Below, one piece after another: positions 20,817 through 26,427 of a DNA stretch of 26,427 nucleotides. The DNA is from a virus. Position 1 is the first letter of the stretch, and every line of letters begins with the position of its first letter. The translations under genes were made by a program, and so were the position numbers. Location: the IMG/VR virus record IMGVR_UViG_3300005253_000539, positions 1 through 26,427 of that record; one strand, 5' to 3'. A model generated the notes under the pieces. It saw nothing but the letters and a program-made list of their open reading frames with translations. It made no database searches and was not told where the DNA came from.

Positions 20817-21229
20817 AGCGTTGCGAATCCTTGTCGAATATTAGCAGCTAGTTTCGGATAGGCTGCATCCGCCGCCGGTCTCAAATACGGCCGTGCCGGA
20901 ATATTCACTTCGTCAACTGTAACCCAACTTCCGCCGATTTGAAATTTCAATTTCGGCGCTTTTTTCGGAACGATCTTTCCGCCCAATTCGTGAATCAAGG
21001 CGTATACAATATCTTTTGATCCCCATAACCCGCGAACTTCCGATCCGACTCGATGCGCCTTTTCCGCGATCGAAATGGAACCTTCGAGATGGCTTGACCG
21101 GTTTTGCCATGTGTGGTTCCGCTTGGCGTGCTCGACCGCTTCGGACATGGTTTTGTTGACACCGAATATCTGAGCCTTGACCATTTTCGCGGCGACCTGG
21201 GGGCCGAACCATTGTAGAGTCACAGTCAC
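20813..21229 (-). CDS. HK97 gp10-like morphogenesis / neck protein
   Basis: A 138-residue protein from GTG 21229, which overlaps the previous stop as GTGA. A helical N-terminus (EAVEHAKRNHTWQNRSSHLEGSISI) is followed by VYALIHELGGKIVPKK and IPARPYLRPAADAAYPKL, matching the HK97 gp10-like morphogenesis proteins, which place an ARPYLRPA element near their C-terminus. It acts at the head-tail joining region. Coupled to both neighbours. Confidence 0.8.
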   Translation of the reverse strand: MTVTLQWFGPQVAAKMVKAQIFGVNKTMSEAVEHAKRNHTWQNRSSHLEGSISIAEKAHRVGSEVRGLWGSKDIVYALIHELGGKIVPKKAPKLKFQIGGSWVTVDEVNIPARPYLRPAADAAYPKLAANIRQGFATL

Positions 21230-21585
21230 GACTGAATCCTCCGTAAGTCCATTTCGATGTGAGTGTGCTTGTGCTGTATCGCGTCAATCCGCAACGGGCC
21301 TTCCCAAATAATATTCCCGGCCCGATCGTTAACCCTCCTGATTCGATCGCGTTCTGTGACATCAGTTCCGAGCGGCATACCGCAACGGATTTCCTCGATT
21401 CTGGCATCCTTGCGGTTGTCGTTTTGCTCCCGCCGAAAACGAGACCACACGCGGCACGGGATGGTCGCGAGGGTTGTGAAATTTGGAGTTCCTGCATGCC
21501 CATAAGGATCGGTCGACTCGGTGTTATTGCGCTCAAGAAACGCGCGCATTGTCATCTGAGTTCTTGCCCTGCTTCCGACTGCCAT
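21226..21585 (-). CDS. Head-tail joining / head closure protein
   Basis: A 119-residue protein starting at ATG 21585, overlapping the upstream stop as TGATG; a TTG one codon earlier is less likely. It is beta-rich, with FTTLATIPCRVWSRFRRE, ERDRIRRVNDRAGNIIWEGPLRIDAIQHKHTHIEMDLRRI as a closing barrel-like segment, similar to small SPP1 gp16-type head closure proteins. Its position between connector and gp10-like genes fits. Confidence 0.7.
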   Translation of the reverse strand: MAVGSRARTQMTMRAFLERNNTESTDPYGHAGTPNFTTLATIPCRVWSRFRREQNDNRKDARIEEIRCGMPLGTDVTERDRIRRVNDRAGNIIWEGPLRIDAIQHKHTHIEMDLRRIQS

Positions 21586-22130
21586 CAAGTCACCGCCATA
21601 TTATTGCGCGCCGTCCTAAGTTTACGGAGGATTGCCGTTGTTTCTGTGGCTGTGTCGTTATGCAGGAACTCAAAATCGCCCAGCTTTTCCTTTTTCGCGC
21701 CGGAATACATGACTCCCAATTTAACCAGGGCGATTTGCACGAGCTTTCGAATATCGTTGTCGCTTTCCGGTGTGTAGATCAGTTCAACATAGGGAGCCCA
21801 CAACTGGCGCGGGTTTGTTCCTTCCTGGAGCCGGATGATACGTCTAACCCCTTCGAGCCGGTAGTCATCAGTTTCAAGGGTTGTTTGCGCATCGTCCGGG
21901 TGGTCTCGTTCTTTTATGCTGGTGAAGTTGGAGACAGGGCGAGCGGTGTATAACTCGCGATGGCGCCCCCAAGGAAATCCCCATTCGTTTCGCGTTTCGG
22001 TTACGTCGGAAGTCTGCCCGGCTTCCCGGATAATCATTCCCTCGGCGGCTGCGGCCAGCCTGAGCAGAGCCACATCTTCGAGGTCGGTTTCAATATGTTC
22101 GCGGAGCTCGTCCGCGGCAAGAATCGTCAC
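21585..22130 (-). CDS. Head-tail connector (gp6-like adaptor)
   Basis: A 181-residue protein from GTG 22130 with GGAGG five bases upstream. The N-terminal helix (ELREHIETDLEDVALLRLAAAAEGMIIREAG) and the central WAPYVELIYTPESDNDIRKLVQIALVKLGVMY are typical of HK97 gp6/DUF-type adaptor proteins that bind below the portal. The fold is mostly helical with a long loop between. Position right after the head genes supports the call. Confidence 0.75.
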   Translation of the reverse strand: MTILAADELREHIETDLEDVALLRLAAAAEGMIIREAGQTSDVTETRNEWGFPWGRHRELYTARPVSNFTSIKERDHPDDAQTTLETDDYRLEGVRRIIRLQEGTNPRQLWAPYVELIYTPESDNDIRKLVQIALVKLGVMYSGAKKEKLGDFEFLHNDTATETTAILRKLRTARNNMAVT

Positions 22131-22141
22131 AGCCCCTCCCG

Positions 22142-22483
22142 TTACAGGCTAAAAACGGCCTGAGTGACGCTGGTGATAAAACTGTGGGTAAAGTTCACCA
22201 GGCCGTCGCCGTCATTGTAAACGTGCGGTAACAACGGCCCAATCATCCTTTCCTCTCCGGCCGTAACGACTACGGTTCGGTCGGCCACGGCAAGCCCGTC
22301 CTCACTGTTCTGGGAAACGATCGTCACGGTATCAGGAGACCCTCCGCCATTTTTGACATGAATAAACGTTTTGCCGTCGTTCGGAAACTGGTAATTGTTC
22401 GAGAGGGAAAGCGATCCGGTGTAAGTCGGGTCAGCCCCGCCAGTCTTGACGATCGCAATAACGGCTTGGGAAGTGTCGGCCAT
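22142..22483 (-). CDS. Small beta-sandwich head protein
   Basis: A 113-residue protein starting at ATG 22483 with GAGGAGC upstream. It contains FPNDGKTFIHVKNGGGSPDTVTIVSQ and RTVVVTAGEERMIGPLLPHVYNDGDGLVNF, an immunoglobulin-like beta pattern common in small phage head genes next to connectors. It probably decorates the capsid or neck; no catalytic residues. Function inferred from fold and place. Confidence 0.65.
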   Translation of the reverse strand: MADTSQAVIAIVKTGGADPTYTGSLSLSNNYQFPNDGKTFIHVKNGGGSPDTVTIVSQNSEDGLAVADRTVVVTAGEERMIGPLLPHVYNDGDGLVNFTHSFITSVTQAVFSL

Positions 22484-22519
22484 TGGTCAGCTCCTCGGTA
22501 TGGGCGCCAGGGCATCCCG

Positions 22520-23164
22520 TTAGAGAATGTCGTCGGGTTCGCCTGCGTCCTTGTTTTCGTCGCTTCCGCCCGCATCCCCGAATACAACGCTGGGGGCGGT
22601 GGCATCCGGCGAATTTTCCTCGTCAGATCCTTCATCCCCTTCCTGATTGGCCGCGGCGGCGAAAAGCATGTCGGGGTTGGCCAGTCCCCAGGCCTCCCAG
22701 GCCTCGTCGCGTTCGGCGGCGCTTACATTGTCTTCGAGACGAGCAGCCAGGACACGGGAATCCGGTTTTTTGTCGTGTGTGAACAACTTTTGCGTGACTT
22801 CATCGGCGGCGTTTGTCCCCCCTTCTTCGCCCGCGGCTTTCACTTCGGCGATCATGGATCCAATCGCATCGACCAGGAGTTCGGACTTTTCTTTCGGCTG
22901 CGCCAGGGGCGTTCCGCCTCTCGCCTTTCGGCGGCCCGTCTTGTCGGCGCGGGGACCTTTGCTTTCCTTGTCGTGGTGCTTTTTGGCTTCCTTCGCCCCA
23001 TCGGAACCCGGGAGCCAGCCATCAACGAGCCCGAGCGCGATTGCGGTTTCATCGGAAATTTTCCCGCCTTCGGGGCCGACAAGGAATGTCGCGGACGCGT
23101 GACCATCCGGCAATGCTTTCATATCATCGTCGCGGCAAGTGCGCTGCTTTAATATTACGCTCAT
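22520..23164 (-). CDS. Acidic head-module hypothetical protein
   Basis: A 214-residue protein starting at ATG 23164, seven bases after AGGAGG; the frame extends to 23236 without a better site. The N-terminal ~55 residues look folded (SVILKQRTCRDDDMKALPDG). A long charged linker rich in Lys, Glu, Gly and Asp follows, then a helical segment (KSELLVDAIGSMIAEVKAAGEE) and an acidic C-terminus. I do not recognise the family; it may be a head-neck accessory or scaffold-like protein. It lies between two beta-rich head proteins. Confidence 0.55.
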   Translation of the reverse strand: MSVILKQRTCRDDDMKALPDGHASATFLVGPEGGKISDETAIALGLVDGWLPGSDGAKEAKKHHDKESKGPRADKTGRRKARGGTPLAQPKEKSELLVDAIGSMIAEVKAAGEEGGTNAADEVTQKLFTHDKKPDSRVLAARLEDNVSAAERDEAWEAWGLANPDMLFAAAANQEGDEGSDEENSPDATAPSVVFGDAGGSDENKDAGEPDDIL

Positions 23165-23216
23165 TTTATCTTCCTCCTGTTCCTGCGCCTGGCGCAGAGT
23201 GTTGACTGCGAATCCG

Positions 23217-23846
23217 CTAGAAGTGTTCATAGGCATGGATCAACCATGAAATATCGGCCGCATTTCCTTTTTTGTTGGTCAGGCGGAATAAATATTTTGT
23301 GTTAATCTTCAAGAGCATTCCCGATTCCCTGCCCGCCGTTCCGCCGTCTGAATTTCCGCCCGTTCCTCCCGCACTAAACCACTCTATTAGTTGCGTTCCT
23401 AAGCCTGTAATAGTGGGGTTTTTGAGCGCGGTTATGGCCCCGCTGTCTCCGGTTGTCCTGTTTGAGTTTTTTACAAATGCCGCGGTGCCGGTCTCGGCGG
23501 TTACTGTTGGGCCTTCATAGATAGCGGCATAACCGGCCCCGGACGAGGCTTCGCTAAAATCAATATAAAGCTCGTCGCTTCCAACTTCAAGAACCAAATC
23601 GGCAACCGCATCATTCGCGATGGAAATAAAAAGCCCCGAGATATCCCACATTCTGCCGTTGTGGACTTGCTTATGCTCAATCTGAACGACAACGCGGTCA
23701 ATTTCTCGCCATGCAGTTCCGTCGAAATACCATTCTTCGCCGGTGTCATATTCGAGGCAATGGGCGCCAATTACCGTTCCGGCGATGGTTTTTACGTCCG
23801 CCGCCAAGGCGACACATTCGTATTCTGATAGCCTGACAAACGTCAT
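23217..23846 (-). CDS. Beta-rich virion protein, probable capsid decoration or fibre
   Basis: A 209-residue protein starting at ATG 23846. It opens with ECVALAADVKTIAGTVIGAHCLEYDTGEEWYFDGTAWREI, where DTGEEWYFDGTAW is a short element seen in phage head or fibre proteins. The remainder is beta-rich, with Gly-rich loops (GGTGGNSDGGTAGRESG) and a closing WLIHAYEHF. No enzymatic motif. It sits among head genes, so decoration of the capsid is the simplest guess. Confidence 0.6.
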   Translation of the reverse strand: MTFVRLSEYECVALAADVKTIAGTVIGAHCLEYDTGEEWYFDGTAWREIDRVVVQIEHKQVHNGRMWDISGLFISIANDAVADLVLEVGSDELYIDFSEASSGAGYAAIYEGPTVTAETGTAAFVKNSNRTTGDSGAITALKNPTITGLGTQLIEWFSAGGTGGNSDGGTAGRESGMLLKINTKYLFRLTNKKGNAADISWLIHAYEHF

Positions 23847-23858
23847 GGGCTAGCCCCG

Positions 23859-24056
23859 TCAATTTCTAACGATCTCGAATTCGGTCAGACCGAAACGCGA
23901 TATTAGGAGCACGCATACGTCACGGAGACGGCGGTGTGCTTTGAATTCGCTGAGGACTAAAACGATATCAGGCAACGGCGGCAGATTCATATAAAGCGGC
24001 TTATCTGTCCGCAGTACAATCTGTTTTCCGTGTCCCTCCCATTCGATTAGCGCCAT
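23859..24056 (-). CDS. Small hypothetical head-module protein
   Basis: A 65-residue protein from ATG 24056 with GGAAGG eight bases upstream. The sequence is strand-like at the start (LIEWEGHGKQIVLRTDKPLY) and has a Leu/Val-rich centre (LPPLPDIVLVLSEFKAHRRLRDVCVLLISRFG) that is probably a fold core rather than a membrane segment because it holds several Arg. I do not recognise the family. Confidence 0.55.
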   Translation of the reverse strand: MALIEWEGHGKQIVLRTDKPLYMNLPPLPDIVLVLSEFKAHRRLRDVCVLLISRFGLTEFEIVRN

Positions 24057-24080
24057 AATTCAGCCTTCCATCCCTCTGTC

Positions 24081-24941
24081 TTAGGTTTCCGTGTAGTGGT
24101 TCCCCGCGAATTGAATCCCTTGGCCTTGCAGGGTTCCCACTATAGCATCATACGCCGCAGTGGCTGCGAGTTCGGAATAATTATCCGTCAGGAAGCTCGG
24201 GGCGGTGTTTCCTTGCGAATCCAGGGTCACGCCGTCCTCGATGATATTCCGGTCGATCAGGGCATGGGGGCCGCCGCCGGCAAACGCGCCGTACTGAATC
24301 GCCGCCGTGCATTGCCGAAAATGATTTCCCCGAATGACGAGATTTTGCGTTGCGCCCTGGACATAGATCCCAACGGCGAGCGCGGAACCCACCCCCTCAA
24401 ACGTGCATTCCTCGATCAGGCAATCGCTCGATCCTTCAATGGCGAGCCCGATCCGGTTGTCCAGGCCCCATTTCGGAAACCGGCAATTTTTCATCTGGAC
24501 GCCAAATGGGGGCGCGCCCTGTGCCCCATCGCCCCCGAGCAAGCAGGCTGCGCCGGAGAAAAACAAACTGCCCGTGTCCCTGCTGACAAATCCCATGCCA
24601 ATGATTCGGCACGAGGCAGTAATCGTTGCGGCCGGGCCGTTGGTGTAACTCGCGTTACTGAGAATTGAATGGAATTCGCCGTCGACCATGGGATTCAAAC
24701 CCCGATTAACGGCAATGACATTGATTCCGCTCTTGTTGAAAAGAACGGAAGTCGTTACATCGCTCGCGCCCGGGAGCATAAGGATCACATCTCCCTTGGC
24801 GGCTATACATTCGTCGATGGCGTTCTGGATCGTAAATCCCGAATCGCTCGGGTCTACGACAAACACGCGAGCTTCCGGCCCTTTGATAATGCCGATATTG
24901 GAAAGGGCTTCGATTACGCTTCCGCTGTGTAACAGTGTCAT
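24081..24941 (-). CDS. Right-handed beta-helix head-associated protein
   Basis: A 286-residue protein starting at ATG 24941 with GAGGGG upstream; the longer frame to 25031 overlaps the previous gene. Successive short turns suggest a parallel beta-helix: CRIIGMGFVSRDTGSLFFSG, VQMKNCRFPKW, GLAIEGSSDCLIEECTFEGVG, GIYVQGATQNLVIRGNHFRQC, ALIDRNIIEDG. This is the pectate-lyase-like architecture of phage tailspikes. Here the gene lies among capsid-associated genes rather than beside the tail fibre genes, so it may be a capsid spike. No clear catalytic acidic residues can be assigned. Confidence 0.75.
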   Translation of the reverse strand: MTLLHSGSVIEALSNIGIIKGPEARVFVVDPSDSGFTIQNAIDECIAAKGDVILMLPGASDVTTSVLFNKSGINVIAVNRGLNPMVDGEFHSILSNASYTNGPAATITASCRIIGMGFVSRDTGSLFFSGAACLLGGDGAQGAPPFGVQMKNCRFPKWGLDNRIGLAIEGSSDCLIEECTFEGVGSALAVGIYVQGATQNLVIRGNHFRQCTAAIQYGAFAGGGPHALIDRNIIEDGVTLDSQGNTAPSFLTDNYSELAATAAYDAIVGTLQGQGIQFAGNHYTET

Positions 24942-24945
24942 GGAT

Positions 24946-25260
24946 TCACCCCTCGGATGTAATAATTGTGTGCAAATATACGTCGCATTGGCCCGATAGA
25001 TGGTTGAGCGAAAGCCCATTGGAAATGTCAATGCCAGGCCATAGCCATTCCCCGGCTGTTACGTCGGCTGCAATTACGACCGGGATTATCTGAGCGCCGC
25101 CCGCACCTGTTGCGCCGTTTACAATATTGAATTTTGCCGCTGCGCTAGCGGTTTCCTTGACATGGTATCCGACTAGGCGGAGCCCTTCCGTCGCTGCGAT
25201 GACTGCGTCCGCATCGGCGACAAGTGTTGCCTCCAGGGTCGTTGTTGGAACGAGCGACAT
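24946..25260 (-). CDS. Small beta-rich protein next to the capsid gene (candidate decoration protein)
   Basis: A 104-residue protein starting at ATG 25260 (a TTG two codons upstream is less likely). It is a compact beta sequence: LVPTTTLEATLVADADAVIAATEGLRLVGYHVKETASAAAKFNIVNG in order, then IIPVVIAADVTAGEWLWPGIDISNGLSL and CDVYLHTIITSEG. It is the first gene after the capsid gene and its terminator, the standard place for a capsid-decorating or stabilising protein, though it does not resemble lambda gpD. The call is by position. Confidence 0.6.
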   Translation of the reverse strand: MSLVPTTTLEATLVADADAVIAATEGLRLVGYHVKETASAAAKFNIVNGATGAGGAQIIPVVIAADVTAGEWLWPGIDISNGLSLNHLSGQCDVYLHTIITSEG

Positions 25261-25273
25261 TGGCAATCCAGGG

Positions 25274-25296
25274 AAAAGCGCGCCGGAGCGCGCCTT
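25274..25296 (-). terminator. Terminator downstream of the capsid gene
   Basis: On the minus strand GCGCGC (25293-25288), loop TCCG, GCGCGC (25283-25278) is followed by TTTT (25277-25274), and flanking AAG/TTT can extend the stem. It begins a few bases after the capsid stop codon. It probably lets capsid mRNA accumulate above that of downstream genes. Confidence 0.75.
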
Positions 25297-25300
25297 ATGG

Positions 25301-26427
25301 TTATATGCCGGTCACGGTGCAGAAAGCGACGGGGCGGTAAGTGACAAGCACGACGCGCATCGATGCGCGAATCGTCTGCTTGCCCTGCGTGAATTGGCTT
25401 CCGGTGAACCCGACTTCCAGCACGACGCCGCGCCGTTCGAGAAGCTGAATCCATGCGCCTTCGAACGATCCCGATAGTCCGGTGTTTTCCGTCATAACGT
25501 CGGATTTGACGACAGGCAAACCCCACAAACGCTCGGGGCCCGCTTCCGAGGGATTCCCCCAGATATAAATTCCATCGGCGGTGCGGAGCAGGCGAATCGC
25601 TTGCCAGTCGTTCGGGTGCATGACGTGGTGGGTCGCGTTGACGCGGCCAATCACCATCAGTTTTGTCATCGCTTTGAAAAACGCATCCGGCACCGGGTCG
25701 GAGCCCTTGGCCTGGGTTTGAATCCCGGAAACGTTTAGGATTCCTTCCAGGTTCGGTGTTGCGCCGTTGCCTTTCATAACCTGATTGTCGAGCCGCTGGC
25801 GGATGCCGAATCGAATGCGCTCCTCCAGATAGGATTGAGCCATCGCAACGTCTTCCAGTTGCTCGTCGGTCACGGGGATGCTATCCGTGATTTTCTCGAC
25901 CGTTTGCGTTCGTTCGGTCAGGACAAATTCAGATTCAGCGTAGGCCGCGCCCTCGGCTTTTTCTGCGGCGGCATGAGTCCTGGTCGTTTCTTCCATGTAC
26001 TTCGCGGCGGCCTGGCCGATTGTGCCGGTCGGCATAATGTCGAGAAGTTGAATGGGCCGGGTGACTGCCGGGACAATTTGAGGGAATCGCACCGATTCCG
26101 GCGACCATCCCGCAGAAGTCTCAAACAGGGTTTTGATTTCCTGGAATTGGGCCTTGAATTCGTTAAGGCTCACTCCGGGGATTTCAACCGCGCCGCGTTC
26201 GAGAATCCGCTTCAAACTGGTCGGGTCTTCCTTGAGCCCCTTGATCTCCATGAGTTTCTGACCAAGGGATTTGTACGGCTGGGGCTTGGGGGCGTCCTTC
26301 GTGGCTTCGAGCGCGGGGTGGATCATCTGATCGGCGGGCTTGGGTAGCCGATCCAACGCGCCGGGAGCGGCCGGCCTCGTCTCGGTTTCCTCTCCCCGCT
26401 TTTCCATTTTCTTTACGTCGGGTTTGT
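25301..26427 (-). CDS. HK97-fold major capsid protein, probably cut by right edge
   Basis: From ATG 26407 the frame gives 368 residues, but it is open to the window end (upstream residues KPDVKK) and ATG 26407 has no good ribosome-binding site, so the true start may lie outside. Residues 1-~105 form a charged helical N-terminal region like the delta/scaffold domain. The core then shows the HK97 pattern: SVRFPQIVPAVTRPIQLLDIMP, ESEFVLTERTQTVEKITDSIPVTDEQLEDV in order (E-loop and spine helix), LDNQVMKGNGATPNLEGILN, HHVMHPNDWQAIRLLRTADG, WGLPVVKSDVM, and a beta-rich end IRASMRVVLVTYRPVAFCTVTGI. Confidence 0.9.
   Translation of the reverse strand, partial: KPDVKKMEKRGEETETRPAAPGALDRLPKPADQMIHPALEATKDAPKPQPYKSLGQKLMEIKGLKEDPTSLKRILERGAVEIPGVSLNEFKAQFQEIKTLFETSAGWSPESVRFPQIVPAVTRPIQLLDIMPTGTIGQAAAKYMEETTRTHAAAEKAEGAAYAESEFVLTERTQTVEKITDSIPVTDEQLEDVAMAQSYLEERIRFGIRQRLDNQVMKGNGATPNLEGILNVSGIQTQAKGSDPVPDAFFKAMTKLMVIGRVNATHHVMHPNDWQAIRLLRTADGIYIWGNPSEAGPERLWGLPVVKSDVMTENTGLSGSFEGAWIQLLERRGVVLEVGFTGSQFTQGKQTIRASMRVVLVTYRPVAFCTVTGI

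Noticed and set aside
22358-23152. A 264-codon plus-strand open frame
   Set aside because: It is antisense to two head genes that have good ribosome-binding sites and coupled neighbours; its translation is Arg/Gly/Phe-rich and matches no phage family.

Overview
The window is a stretch of a tailed double-stranded DNA bacteriophage genome of the siphovirus type. The evidence is an HK97-fold major capsid protein, head-tail connectors, a tail tube protein, a tail-assembly chaperone pair joined by a -1 frameshift, a tape-measure protein, tail-tip proteins and a lysis cassette. All run in the standard order on the minus strand, from the right edge leftwards. No integrase, terminase, portal, tRNA or CRISPR array is present. 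T4-type lysozyme, Dam-type methylase and Ea22-like early proteins hint at a Gram-negative, probably proteobacterial, host, but that is inference. Both edges cut genes: a small early gene on the left and the capsid gene on the right.

Layout by position. (1) 1-5299, minus strand: about a dozen small, tightly overlapping accessory genes. They include several modular coiled-coil/zinc-knuckle proteins that share DNA repeats, a winged-helix-like protein, a DUF5131 (phage Gp37/Gp68) three-cysteine protein, a Dam-type adenine methylase, a decayed N-terminal piece of a second DNA methyltransferase, and an XRE-type repressor-like gene at the head of the operon. (2) 5300-5380: divergent control region with two repeated motifs, an inverted repeat and back-to-back promoter-like elements. 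(3) 5381-9727, plus strand: a recombination/replication cassette of a Cas4/RecB-like nuclease, two small proteins, a Gp3-like (recombination directionality factor-like) metal-binding protein with an SSB-like acidic tip, an HNH endonuclease and an SMC/RecF-like ATPase with a CxxC pair in its coiled coil. (4) 9728-9910: noncoding, highly structured, with a rho-independent terminator between convergent operons. (5) 9911-12364, minus strand: signal-peptide lytic transglycosylase, three mini membrane proteins, T4-type lysozyme, a virion protein and a Cys-rich protein. (6) 12336-20816, minus strand: tail hub, fibre, distal tail protein, tape measure, chaperones, tail tube and tail terminator. (7) 20813-26427, minus strand: neck proteins, several head-associated beta-rich proteins including a right-handed beta-helix protein, a terminator and the capsid gene.

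How it works together: the XRE protein probably controls the central divergent promoters, which drive the accessory genes leftward and the recombination cassette rightward. The late operon enters from the right and is thinned by the terminator behind the capsid gene. It ends at the convergent terminator next to the transglycosylase. The most informative oddities are the programmed frameshift, the methyltransferase relics and repeated leader sequences in the accessory region, the repeat-sharing early genes, and the SSB-like tail in the recombination cassette.
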